A DNA stretch of 64,000 nucleotides from an uncultured Acidimicrobiales bacterium (GTDB lineage: Bacteria > Actinomycetota > Acidimicrobiia > Acidimicrobiales > SZUA-35), in contig CALIFY010000001.1 in the NCBI GenBank assembly GCA_938021675.1, forward strand, positions 62,001 through 126,000, in the 5' to 3' direction. A program made the translations under genes and the position numbers. A model generated the notes under the pieces. It was not told the origin of the DNA and made no database searches. It saw only the letters and a program-made list of their open reading frames with translations. Each line of letters starts with the position of its first letter. Position 1 is the stretch's first letter. This document shows, in pieces, positions 43,600-53,634 of this stretch.

Positions 43600-44289
43600 T
43601 CACAGCCTCCCAGTGCCGTGGTCGTGTGAGGTGCTGCTCTTGCTGCGGCGGTTCAGGGGACTGCCGACGCTCTGTGTGGTCGACCGAGTGGGATAGAAGG
43701 GCGCGGCTCCTGCGGAGTGGTTGGTGGTGTCGACGATATGGACAAGTTCCGGGGCGACGCGGCGAGCCATTGTCTCGAAGCCGTCCCGAAGCGTGGCGGT
43801 CGAGGACGCGCATCCTTGACAACCTCCGCCCATGGCTATTGACAAGACACCGTCGCTGAGATCGACGACCGTGATCACGCCGCCATGCGCAGCGATGGAC
43901 GGGTTCACCTCCCGCTCCAGCAGGCTTTCGATGGATTCGCGAACTTGCTGGTCGTTGCGCATCATTCTCGATGGTTTGACAATGCCTGGTTGGCCAGTTT
44001 GGAGTTGACTCCTGATCTGGGCGCCGATCGGTTGTCGAAGGTTGCCCCACGATGCCGCTGGCACTTTCGTGACTGAGACCGTGCTGCCGGCGACCACGAT
44101 GTGAGCGACGTCATCGAAGGTGAACAGTCGAGCGATGAGCGGCGATGAACCGACGGGTTGTTCACGATCAAAGGAGAACGGACCTCCGGGCTCGACGACT
44201 CGGTCGACGGTGAATCTGCAAGTCTCGGGGTCAGCCATGGAGATCTCGGCACGGATCTTGATGGACGCCTCATGACCCGATTCAGACAT
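43600..44289 (-). CDS. NifU-like Fe-S scaffold/carrier protein (Nfu)
   Basis: 229 residues. An Nfu N-terminal-like domain (PLIARLFTFDDVAHIVVAG) is followed by the NifU C-terminal domain with C157-Q-G-C160 (GGGCQGCASSTATL), which holds a [4Fe-4S] cluster for transfer. The last about 40 residues are Ser/Arg-rich and not family-like. The start overlaps the mrp stop by 8 bases; it is the last intact gene of the suf operon. Confidence 0.9.
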   Translation of the reverse strand: MSESGHEASIKIRAEISMADPETCRFTVDRVVEPGGPFSFDREQPVGSSPLIARLFTFDDVAHIVVAGSTVSVTKVPAASWGNLRQPIGAQIRSQLQTGQPGIVKPSRMMRNDQQVRESIESLLEREVNPSIAAHGGVITVVDLSDGVLSIAMGGGCQGCASSTATLRDGFETMARRVAPELVHIVDTTNHSAGAAPFYPTRSTTQSVGSPLNRRSKSSTSHDHGTGRL

Positions 44290-45538
44290 CTTCGACCATC
44301 TGCCCGTCCGCGTGCTCGGTCAACGCCCGCAGGCGATCGAAGGCATGGATCCCGGTGCTGTGGCCGTCACTCCAGGTGATCGTGATCGCATAGTTGCCGA
44401 TGCTCGTGATCGAGCGCGGTGCAACATCGTAGGCGATGGTGGTGGGGTCAAGAAGCGGTCGGCCGCTCATCTCCTCGACGCATGCCGCGCAGCGACACGC
44501 CAAGCGGAGATCTCGCGTGTTGACCTGGTCCTGACGACCGTCCGCCCACAGCACCGACAGGGTCATTTGGTCCCGCCGGGCGAGCCCGATAGGTGTTGTC
44601 GGTGAACCGGCAGGGTTGGTGGCGGTGTCGAGCCATGGAGGTGAGCCGTGATCGGTGTCCCAGGTCCAGTTGAACGAACCCATTGTCGCCGTGTCGAGCC
44701 CTTGAAGTTGGGTGTCGAGCGCTTCGGCGATTTCGAGGTAGATCGCTGTGGCAACAGACTTGGGCCGATCGATGACAATCGGTCGGCCGCCATCACCGCC
44801 GGTGACGATGTCGATGTCGAGTGGAATGGCGCCGAGAAACGGTACGTCGAGGTCGGCACTCATGCGATCTCCCCCGCCCTTGCCGAAGACGTCGCTATCG
44901 GAGCCACAGTGTGGGCACGTGAACGTGCTCATGTTTTCGATAATGCCGAGGATCGGCACGTTCACCGTCTGGAACATGCGCAGTCCTCGTCGTGCGATCT
45001 TGAGGCTCACATCTTGGGGTGTGGTGACGATCACGACGCCTGAGAGCCGGAGGCTCTGGGCCAGCGTGAGTTGGGTGTCACCGGTTCCCGGCGGCAGGTC
45101 GAGAATCAGATAGTCGAGTTGCCCCCATTCAACCTGAGCGACGAGCATCTGGAGGTACTTGGACACCATGGGACCGCGCAGGATGGCCGGGTTGTCGTCG
45201 TTTCGCAGTAGGCCCATGGAGACAGCCTTGATGCCGTGCCGCTCGGGGGGAACCATCCGACCATCGTCGGTCGCTACCGGTGGTTCATCGACTAGAAGAC
45301 CGAGCATGCCAGGAACGCTCGGTCCGAGGACATCGGCGTCGACAAGACCGACGCGACCGCCGCGCTGCGACAGGGCAATTGCGAGGTTGACGGCCACGGT
45401 CGATTTACCGACGCCGCCCTTGCCGCTGGCGACTGCGATGATGTCTTTGATTCCAGGCAGTTTCTCGTTAGCGGACTCCGCTGGCTGATCCGCTGGTTTG
45501 CGGGTCAACGAAATCGACTGGGCTGGCGTGGCGGTCAT
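44282..45538 (-). CDS. Mrp/ApbC Fe-S carrier ATPase fused to DUF971
   Basis: 418 residues. The deviant Walker A GKGGVGKS is at 39-46 and the cluster-binding C208-P-H-C211 follows, as in Mrp/NBP35-type carriers. From about residue 315 a DUF971 (GBBH-like) domain is attached: LRLACRCAACVEEMSG and VAPRSITSIGNYAITITW. This C-terminal position is a known but uncommon arrangement. ATG 45538 has AGGA upstream. It lies between sufT and nfu in the suf operon. Confidence 0.9.
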   Translation of the reverse strand: MTATPAQSISLTRKPADQPAESANEKLPGIKDIIAVASGKGGVGKSTVAVNLAIALSQRGGRVGLVDADVLGPSVPGMLGLLVDEPPVATDDGRMVPPERHGIKAVSMGLLRNDDNPAILRGPMVSKYLQMLVAQVEWGQLDYLILDLPPGTGDTQLTLAQSLRLSGVVIVTTPQDVSLKIARRGLRMFQTVNVPILGIIENMSTFTCPHCGSDSDVFGKGGGDRMSADLDVPFLGAIPLDIDIVTGGDGGRPIVIDRPKSVATAIYLEIAEALDTQLQGLDTATMGSFNWTWDTDHGSPPWLDTATNPAGSPTTPIGLARRDQMTLSVLWADGRQDQVNTRDLRLACRCAACVEEMSGRPLLDPTTIAYDVAPRSITSIGNYAITITWSDGHSTGIHAFDRLRALTEHADGQMVEDV

Positions 45539-45600
45539 TGTTAAGTCCTGTGGGTCGACGGCTTCGTCCTGCTTTAGCTTCGTTCGTCTCAGGCGTCGGT

Positions 45601-46188
45601 TCACATCATTCCGAGCTCGAGCCGAGCGACATCGGACATCCGCGACGCATCCCACGGCGGGTCGAAGACGAGAACAACATCGACCTCTTCAACGTCGGGC
45701 AGCGCAGCGACAGCGTCGTGGAGATCTTGGCGCATGATGTCGCCCATGCCGCAAAAGGGAGCGGTGACCGACATGTCGATGTCGACCCGCTTGTTGCCGC
45801 TCGGCAAGTCGGATGGTGTGATGCGGTAGACGAGGCCGAGTTGCACGATGTCGACGGGGATCTCCGGGTCGTACACAGTGGCCGCTGCTACCCATACCGC
45901 CTCGATGCTGAATCCGCCGCTAGCCGAATCACCGGCCTTGTCGCTTTGCTGCGGCGGGTGAACGAAGCCGAACTCGACCGAATCCTCGGGCGACAAGCGG
46001 GCCATCTCTCCATCGCTGGTTGTAACGGTCGCCGTGCCTCCGAGCGCCTGCAGAACCGTGACCCCATCCCCCTCAGCGAGCACGACAAGGTTGCCGGCGG
46101 GGATGATCGTGGCCTTCACGTCGCGCGGGAGTGTGAACGGCTTCGTTCCGCCGATCTTGACCCTTGCCTCACGCATCGTCGTGTCCAA
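45601..46188 (-). CDS. sufT: SufT Fe-S cluster assembly protein
   Basis: 195 residues. An N-terminal beta-rich half (TLPRDVKATIIPAGN, VLQALGGTATV) precedes a MIP18-family half with VYDPEIPVDIVQLGLVY and TAPFCGMGDIMRQD. The full-length SufT form helps deliver Fe-S clusters to client proteins. The conserved cysteine is in PFCGMG. It overlaps the end of sufD by 20 bases. Confidence 0.92.
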   Translation of the reverse strand: MDTTMREARVKIGGTKPFTLPRDVKATIIPAGNLVVLAEGDGVTVLQALGGTATVTTSDGEMARLSPEDSVEFGFVHPPQQSDKAGDSASGGFSIEAVWVAAATVYDPEIPVDIVQLGLVYRITPSDLPSGNKRVDIDMSVTAPFCGMGDIMRQDLHDAVAALPDVEEVDVVLVFDPPWDASRMSDVARLELGMM

Positions 46189-47386
46189 GTCGCTCGGTGA
46201 TCCAGCTTCGAATCGCGTCGCTCTCGAGGTCGTCCATCATTTGGTCGGCGAAACCGTTAATCAAAAGTCGGCTGGCTTCCTCGTTGGGAATGCCACGGGA
46301 TCGAAGGTAGTACAAGGCCGCGTCGTCGAGCTGGCCGACGGTGGCACCGTGCTGGCACGACACTTCATCAGCCAAGATCTCGAGCCTCGGCATCGTGTTC
46401 ACTTCGGCCTTGCGGGACAACAAAAGATTGTCGTTGGACTGCTCGGAGTCGGTGCCGTCAGCGCCGGGGCGGACGTCGACACCGCCGTTCCAGATACCGG
46501 TGCTCGAGTCGTCAAGTACACCCCGATATGACTGGCGACTCGTGCAGTTCTTCGCGCTGTGGACCACCGTGATCTGCTGGTCTAGGGTCTGCGTGCCGAA
46601 CCCGAAGTAGAGCCCCGACAGGTCGGCATGGGCGCCCTCGCCGTCGAGGTGCACGTGGTAGGCAACCCGCCCGTAGTCGGATCCTAGGTTGAAGAGTCGG
46701 GCGCGAAGCGTGCTGCCAGCTTCCTGCATAACATCGACCCGTCCGAGATGGATCTGCGTGGTGGGCAGATCTTGGAGAATCATGTGTTCGAGGCTGGCAT
46801 CGGCCGCAAGTGAGATCTCGGTGCGGACGTTGGAACCGCCGAATGCGTCGCTGTGACCGATGCGAGTCTCGACGACGGTGGCCGAACTCTCGGCTTCCAT
46901 AGCGATGACGACGCGGCTGGCCGAGGCATTCTGCGACACGTCAGGAACAGCGATATCGACGATGTGGATAGTCTCAGCCGGCCGGCCGTCGACCATCAAC
47001 AGCGCGCCACCTTCGCCATACGCCCGGTTGATGATCGAGAACGCGTCGTCGATCGTGTCATGTTGGCGGTCGAGCGCGCTTTCGACAAGATCGGCGGGCA
47101 TGCCGGCAAGACTGACCAGCTTCACCCCCGCAGGCAGCGTGTCAAGCTGCGATTGCGCGCTGTCGACGACGCCGTTGACGATGACGATCCGCGGACCGTC
47201 GATGTGGGGGATCTGACTATCGATGTCGCCGAGCACAGCGTCGGTGGCGGTAGCCGGTCCAAACGTGAGCTGGCCCAATGCCTTGTGTGGTGCGTATCGC
47301 CACGCTTCATCTCGTTTGGTCGGCAAGGTCAACGATGCCATCTGTTCGAGCGCGGCGGAGCGGAACGCGAGGGCGGCCTGGTTCAC
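46169..47386 (-). CDS. sufD: SufD, Fe-S cluster scaffold subunit
   Basis: 405 residues. KRDEAWRYAPHKAL at the start is the FeS-assembly N-terminal motif; the core has NLGSDYGRVAYHVHLDGEGA and the C-terminal helical end LINGFADQMMDDLES. SufD forms the SufBC2D complex. GTG 47386 has AGGAG upstream and overlaps the sufC stop by 4 bases. Confidence 0.94.
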   Translation of the reverse strand: MNQAALAFRSAALEQMASLTLPTKRDEAWRYAPHKALGQLTFGPATATDAVLGDIDSQIPHIDGPRIVIVNGVVDSAQSQLDTLPAGVKLVSLAGMPADLVESALDRQHDTIDDAFSIINRAYGEGGALLMVDGRPAETIHIVDIAVPDVSQNASASRVVIAMEAESSATVVETRIGHSDAFGGSNVRTEISLAADASLEHMILQDLPTTQIHLGRVDVMQEAGSTLRARLFNLGSDYGRVAYHVHLDGEGAHADLSGLYFGFGTQTLDQQITVVHSAKNCTSRQSYRGVLDDSSTGIWNGGVDVRPGADGTDSEQSNDNLLLSRKAEVNTMPRLEILADEVSCQHGATVGQLDDAALYYLRSRGIPNEEASRLLINGFADQMMDDLESDAIRSWITERLGHDDA

Positions 47387-48158
47387 GCTGGTGCTCCTGT
47401 CAGGGGGGCATCGTCGAGGTCGTGATTGACGAAATCGGCGTAGCCGTGGTCTTCGAGGTGGAGGGCGAGCGTATGGTCGCCCGATTTGACGATCTTACCG
47501 TCGACCAGCACATGCACAAAGTCTGGCTTGATGTAGTCGAGCAGCCGTTGGTAGTGGGTGATCACGATCATCGACCGGTCGGGTCCACGCAGCGAGTTCA
47601 CGCCGGCTGCGACCACCCGCAACGCATCGATGTCGAGACCGGAATCGGTCTCGTCGAGCACCGCCAGCTTTGGCTGCATCACAGCCATCTGTAGAATCTC
47701 GTTGCGCTTCTTCTCGCCTCCGCTGAAGCCAGCGTTGACCGATCGATACAAGAAGTCATGGTTCATCTCGACCAAGTCCATGGCATCTTGGGCCCCCTTG
47801 AGAAAGTCGCTCGCCCCGATCTGCTCGTCGCCTCGGGCACGGCGAACCGAATTGAGTGCGGTGCGCAGGAAGTACATGTTGTTCACGCCGGGGATCTCGA
47901 CCGGGTATTGAAACCCCATGAAGACGCCGGCAGCAGCACGATCCTCTGGGACCATTTCGAGAAGATCGACGCCATCGAGGGTGACCGTGCCACCAATCTC
48001 ATAACCGTCGCGACCAGCGAGCGCATGTGCGAGTGTGCTCTTTCCAGACCCGTTCGGGCCCATGATGGCGTGTATTTCTCCGGCGCCGACATCGAGGTTA
48101 AGCCCCTTGAGTATCGAGGTGTCCCCAATCGAGGCGGTCAGGTTCTCTACATGCAGCA

Positions 48159-48159
<1 letters not shown>
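47383..48159 (-). CDS. sufC: SufC, ATPase of the SUF complex
   Basis: 258 residues. Walker A GPNGSGKST, signature SGGEKKRNEILQM and Walker B LAVLDETDSGLD are those of the SufC branch of ABC ATPases. It powers cluster assembly on SufBD in the cytosol. Start and sufB stop overlap by one base. Confidence 0.96.
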
Positions 48160-49601
<1,442 letters not shown>

Positions 49602-49685
49602 TACGTATCCCTTCGTGTGCCGACTGCGACCCTCGAGGTCACCGGTGACGGCGTGTCGTTTGTATCGTTCCTGGTTTCTGCCTGT

Positions 49686-50033
49686 TCAGCTGAAGGACTG
49701 TCCACACCCGCAGCTGCGCTGCGCATTAGGGTTGTCGATGCTGAAACCGGCACCTTCCAGTCCGTCGCTGTAGTTCAACGTTGCACCGAGCAGATGTTCG
49801 GCACTCTCCGAGTCGACTCTGACCGTGACGGTGCCGGAGGTCGTGACACGATCGTCAGGGTTCGATTCGCTATCGAAGAACATCTCGTAGGAGAAGCCTG
49901 AGCATCCACCAGCCCGCACGGCTACTCGAAGGCCGAGCCCCTCATCGCCTTCCTCGGCGAGCAGCACGGCCACCTTGGCGGTTGCCGCATCGCTAAGAGC
50001 GATCACTGGCTGCGTTTGTTCGGTCGTTGTCAT
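49686..50033 (-). CDS. A-type Fe-S carrier (ErpA/SufA/IscA-like)
   Basis: 115 residues. The three conserved cysteines are C44 (AGGCSGFSYE), C108 and C110 (SCGCGQSF), as in A-type carriers that pass [4Fe-4S] or [2Fe-2S] clusters to targets. The first intact gene of the suf operon; GAGGAG precedes its ATG by about 10 bases. No SufS or SufU gene is in the window, so the sulfur donor must be elsewhere. Confidence 0.93.
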   Translation of the reverse strand: MTTTEQTQPVIALSDAATAKVAVLLAEEGDEGLGLRVAVRAGGCSGFSYEMFFDSESNPDDRVTTSGTVTVRVDSESAEHLLGATLNYSDGLEGAGFSIDNPNAQRSCGCGQSFS

Positions 50034-50107
50034 GTGTGATGAACTCCTCTACTCGTACCTGCGGGTCGGTCCCACAGGCCACAACGCTTCCACTTCTGGC
50101 AGTCCGA

Positions 50108-50300
50108 CTAGCCGTCGACTTCGATGAAGATGCACTCGCCAGCACATTCTTCTGCAGACTCGACGACACCCTCCAAGCCACCGTCAGGGATACGAGCCAT
50201 ACCCTCGACGCCAGCCGGGTTGGCCTCGCCGTCAACCTTCGCCGTGGTTCCTGTAGTGCTCGCATGGTTCGGCGAAACAAAGCGTTCTGTCGTTGATACG
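50108..50300 (-). pseudogene. Ferredoxin remnant at the head of the suf operon
   Basis: A frame with no usable start reads KVDGEANPAGVEGMARI, then DGGLEGVVESAEECAGEC and IFIEVDG before TAG. The end resembles small ferredoxins, which close with CPGECIFIE-type cluster cysteines. The N-terminal cysteines are missing in this frame; a neighbouring frame has NDRTLCFAEPCEHY. A frameshifted or truncated ferredoxin gene is the best reading, but an uncommon start codon or a different small protein cannot be excluded. Confidence 0.45.
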
Positions 50301-50321
50301 GCATGTTAGCATGGTTTTACA

Positions 50322-50340
50322 AGTTTTAAGTTGCGAAACT
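50322..50340. promoter_or_regulatory. Candidate operator between suf operon and sufR
   Basis: AGTTT and AAACT form an inverted repeat with nine bases between, placed where a SufR dimer could cover the suf promoter and lie upstream of sufR. The known cyanobacterial SufR site is different in sequence, so this is only a position-based guess. Confidence 0.3.
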
Positions 50341-50362
50341 CCGAGAAGGCAGCGACAACTGC

Positions 50363-50368
50363 TACCAT
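50363..50368 (+). promoter_or_regulatory. -10 box TACCAT of sufR
   Basis: TACCAT ends 6 bases before ATG 50375, so sufR mRNA is probably leaderless. Confidence 0.5.
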
Positions 50369-50374
50369 CGAGAA

Positions 50375-51013
50375 ATGGCTACCCCCGGCGTCGCTCTTTC
50401 GTCAACTCAACGCCGAGTTCTCGTCGCCCTGAAACGACATGGTGAAGCGACCGCCGAAGAACTCGCCGCCGCACTCGACATCTCCTCAAGCGCCGTGCGA
50501 CAACACCTCAACGCGCTCCGGTCTGCCGGCTTCATCACGGCCCGTCAAGAACGCGGTCACACAGGACGGCCCGCAGACCGATACCACGCAACCGATCTGG
50601 CCGAACCGCTCTTCGTGACCACCGACGGCAGCCTCTCGCTCCAGCTCCTCGAACACATCGAAGAAGAAGACCCCGAACTCGTGAGCCGAGTTTTCGAACG
50701 GCGACGCCGCCGCCTGGTCAAAGAAACAAAAGACAAACTCGAGGGCAAACCAATCGACGAGCGAGTCGCGGTCCTGACCGAACTACTCGACGATCAGGGG
50801 TACCTCGCTGACTCCGACGCACTCGACGACAAGCACTACCGAATCAACCTGCACAGCTGCGCCCTCTGGGCTGTCGCCAACCGCTACCAACAAACCTGTG
50901 CCGCCGAGCTCGACTTCATCCGCGACCTCATTCCCGACGCAACGGTCGAACGTGTCACCCACAAAACAGAAGGCGCCCACACCTGCGCCTACGAAATCAC
51001 CGTTCAGAACTGA
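50375..51013 (+). CDS. sufR: SufR-like Fe-S-sensing repressor
   Basis: 212 residues. The winged-helix part reads TQRRVLVALKRHGEATAEELA, LDISSSAVRQHLNALRSAGF and RPADRYHAT (in separate stretches). Cysteines C162, C175 and C204 have the spacing of SufR cluster ligands (C-x12-C-x28-C). SufR with a [4Fe-4S] or [2Fe-2S] cluster represses the suf operon; loss of the cluster under iron or oxidative stress relieves it. Divergent from the suf operon. Confidence 0.92.
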   Translation: MATPGVALSSTQRRVLVALKRHGEATAEELAAALDISSSAVRQHLNALRSAGFITARQERGHTGRPADRYHATDLAEPLFVTTDGSLSLQLLEHIEEEDPELVSRVFERRRRRLVKETKDKLEGKPIDERVAVLTELLDDQGYLADSDALDDKHYRINLHSCALWAVANRYQQTCAAELDFIRDLIPDATVERVTHKTEGAHTCAYEITVQN

Positions 51014-51134
51014 TCGCCGTGTCCGCGGATGGCCCGGAAGTGGTGATCTGGTGGACCACACAGCAGGCGCACAGCTCAATGACGAACCACGATCTCGGCC
51101 ACCGAACCGAGATCCACCAGAAGGGCAACATGCC

Positions 51135-51488
51135 ATGAGACAACAGCCAACTGCGGGACACGAACTTCGCCCGCTCGCCCGAACCGTTCTCAGGCTCGAG
51201 AACTCCGGCATGCCGATCGCAGAAATCGCCTGGCGGCTACGCCGAAGCCCCGGCCACATCAGCCGCATTCTCCACTGGACCACATTGACCAGACCGCCCG
51301 AAGACCCGCAGCAGTTCTCCGCCTCGACAAACTCGACGTCGGTTCTGCGACCACTCGAGCGAAGGGTCACCCGTGCGCGAGAAGCAGGAATCGATCGAGC
51401 AGAAACTGCCGCCAGGCTGCGTCGCTCCCCCCAACACATCGCCAAGATCGAAACCTACGCCGATGCCAAACTCGCACGCCTCAGCTGA
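51135..51488 (+). CDS. Small protein with two near-identical helix-turn-helix repeats
   Basis: 117 residues. Residues 11-45 and 71-105 are an internal duplication with exact 60-residue spacing: both start LRPL and contain AExAxRLRRSPxHIxxI (IAEIAWRLRRSPGHISRI versus RAETAARLRRSPQHIAKI). Each unit looks like a sigma-70 region 4 type helix-turn-helix. The linker (46-70) is Pro/Ser/Thr-rich. It is 121 bases downstream of sufR and in the same direction; GAAGGG lies about 11 bases before ATG 51135. Probable DNA-binding protein, no named family known to me. Confidence 0.6.
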   Translation: MRQQPTAGHELRPLARTVLRLENSGMPIAEIAWRLRRSPGHISRILHWTTLTRPPEDPQQFSASTNSTSVLRPLERRVTRAREAGIDRAETAARLRRSPQHIAKIETYADAKLARLS

Positions 51489-51651
51489 TGCTGCTCGCCT
51501 GAGGGTGCGGTAAAGCGACTCAGCACTCAAGACCTCGACGTGCCCTCGGACTCGCGTACCCCGGCTACCACACATCGCGCTATGTCCCCCACGGACACCA
51601 ACCGTGAGTATGGTCTACTCCCGGCCACTATTCGAGGAACGGATCCCCCCG

Positions 51652-52437
51652 ATGGACGAACTTCGTCTTCAGTCCACCCAGGCGTCGCTTGCTGTCGCCC
51701 CTCGCTCCGGCGGGCGGGTTTCGTCGCTCGTGGTCGATGATCGCGAACTGTTGGTAACCGACCATACGCTCGGCGACTTAGCGTGGGGGATCTATCCCAT
51801 GGTCCCCTGGGCCGGTCGACTGGCGAAAGGTTCGTTCTCCCACGACGCAACCGACTACCAAATGCCGGTGAACTTGCCGCCCCATTCGGCTCACGGCATC
51901 GGCTTTACCTCGGAGTGGACCATCGCCGGACCTCAAGAGATCGACCTCGAGCTACCCGAACCGTGGCCGTTCGGGGGACGAGTTCGGCAACGGTTCGAGT
52001 TGGCAAACGATCGTCTGACGATCACCGCAACCATCACCGCAACAGAAACGATGCCGTTCATGGTTGGCTGGCACCCATGGTTTCGCCGTGATCTGTCTCG
52101 TGGTACGGCTCCCGCCGAGCTGGACTTTGGCAATGCGGCAATGTACGAGCTCGACGAACACGCAATTCCCACGGGACAGCTCGTCGAACCTCCACCAGGC
52201 CCGTGGGACAATTGTTTTACCGCTCTTGACGTCGATCCGACTATCCGCTGGCCGGGCCTTCTCGAACTAGAACTGTCCTCGAGCTGCGACCATTGGGTGG
52301 TCTATACCGAACCGATCGATTCGTTGTGCGTTGAACCCCAAACGCATGCTCCTGACGAGTTCAACCGTAAACCGACCGTGCTGGAGGCGGGCGACACTCG
52401 GCAGGTCACGTTCGAGATGAGGTGGCGGCGCCTTTGA
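51652..52437 (+). CDS. Aldose 1-epimerase family protein
   Basis: 261 residues. The galactose mutarotase-like beta-sandwich is indicated by APRSGGRVSSLVVDDREL, YPMVPWAGRL, PPHSAHGIGF (catalytic His region), HPWFRRDL and the late ESxE-type segment SLCVEPQTHAPDEF. It interconverts anomers of an aldose or modifies sugar phosphates. The start is uncertain: ATG 51652 keeps the family part; GTG 51604 adds 16 residues. Confidence 0.85.
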   Translation: MDELRLQSTQASLAVAPRSGGRVSSLVVDDRELLVTDHTLGDLAWGIYPMVPWAGRLAKGSFSHDATDYQMPVNLPPHSAHGIGFTSEWTIAGPQEIDLELPEPWPFGGRVRQRFELANDRLTITATITATETMPFMVGWHPWFRRDLSRGTAPAELDFGNAAMYELDEHAIPTGQLVEPPPGPWDNCFTALDVDPTIRWPGLLELELSSSCDHWVVYTEPIDSLCVEPQTHAPDEFNRKPTVLEAGDTRQVTFEMRWRRL

Positions 52438-52467
52438 CAGGCTGCTGACGACCTCGCACCTGCGATT

Positions 52468-53634
52468 CTACAAGGGAGGCGGCAACGGGCGCTTCGCTCG
52501 GTGGGCCGGCGGAGGATGTGAAGACGAGCCACTCCGGTTCGACTCATAGCCAAACTCTTCTGGCTCTTGGGCATACTCGTACAAGTAGTCGTCATTGTCG
52601 CCGAAACCGTGATCGCCGTTGCGTTCATTGCCGCCGAAGCCGTGATCGCCGTAGCTGTCGTCGGAAAACAAGAGCGGAGCGGCTACTGGTTCCGTTCCGA
52701 TCCCGAGATCCTCGGTCGAGTAGGTGGCCGAGATACGTGCCATCGGTTGGAATCGTCTGGCCTCAACCGGCTGCCGTTGTGGTGGAGCGACCGTTCTCGG
52801 GCTCCACTGCCCCTCAGACCAGTCACCTTCACCGCCCGATGGTACGCGTGTCGCCGAAGGACCGGTCCACAGACCGGCTTCCACTGGTTCCGCCGGCTCG
52901 ATCAACCTCGTCTGGTCCATATCCCAACCGTCCGCCCGGTCTGAATACCAGCCGCTGTCAGTATCGGTCTGCAAAATCGGAACGTTCGGTTGGGTCTGAT
53001 GCGGTTGTTGGTACTGGACGGAGGGAGTCGCCTGGTGTGTTGCGACGGCATCGTGCCGGCTGGTCGTCGTGATGGCCGACGAGGGTGCCGCCATGCTGTG
53101 CTGTCGGTAGCGGATGATCCGCCCAGCGGTCGCGGCGGTGACCGCGGCCAGCATCGATACTCCGATGCCGAGCACGATTGGATTGCCAACATCTGAACCG
53201 GTTTGGATGGCGTGGATTGTGCCCATCACCAACACGCCGTACGAGCCAAGGTGGATGGTTCGCCACGTCCGCGGCGGCATTCGATCCTTGAGATACGAGG
53301 TGACCTGCACCAGCGCGACCAACCAGGCGGCCAGCACACCAAGGGCAAGCGAAGTACCACTCAAACCGGGGACCGACGCCTGCCACGGCACCAACAGGTC
53401 ACCAAATCGAAAGGCGACGAAGGGGTCGAGCCAGAGGGTCGCCATGTGGACCACCAGAAAGACTATCGACATGGCAGAGAGGTAGCGGTGGAGGTCGACC
53501 AACCACGGGATGGTCGGTCGCCGGCCGAGGAGCCGTGATGAGGTGAGAAGCCCCGAGAGCATGGCCGCCGCAGCGGCAAGCCACGAGATAAGCGCAGCCG
53601 ATCGAGTGATGTACCAGAAAATCTGTTCGGACAT
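52468..53634 (-). CDS. Ferric reductase-like transmembrane protein with a long disordered tail
   Basis: 388 residues. Six hydrophobic segments in the first about 180 residues carry histidines suited to bind heme (DLHRYLSAMSIVFLVVH, TWRTIHLGSYGVLVMGTIH), as in the ferric-reductase-like membrane domain. From about residue 185 the protein is Gln/Pro/Tyr/Gly-rich with two GDHGFG units and is probably disordered. There is no FAD- or NAD-binding domain. ATG directly follows the apbE stop, so it is co-translated with apbE. Confidence 0.85.
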   Translation of the reverse strand: MSEQIFWYITRSAALISWLAAAAAMLSGLLTSSRLLGRRPTIPWLVDLHRYLSAMSIVFLVVHMATLWLDPFVAFRFGDLLVPWQASVPGLSGTSLALGVLAAWLVALVQVTSYLKDRMPPRTWRTIHLGSYGVLVMGTIHAIQTGSDVGNPIVLGIGVSMLAAVTAATAGRIIRYRQHSMAAPSSAITTTSRHDAVATHQATPSVQYQQPHQTQPNVPILQTDTDSGWYSDRADGWDMDQTRLIEPAEPVEAGLWTGPSATRVPSGGEGDWSEGQWSPRTVAPPQRQPVEARRFQPMARISATYSTEDLGIGTEPVAAPLLFSDDSYGDHGFGGNERNGDHGFGDNDDYLYEYAQEPEEFGYESNRSGSSSHPPPAHRAKRPLPPPL

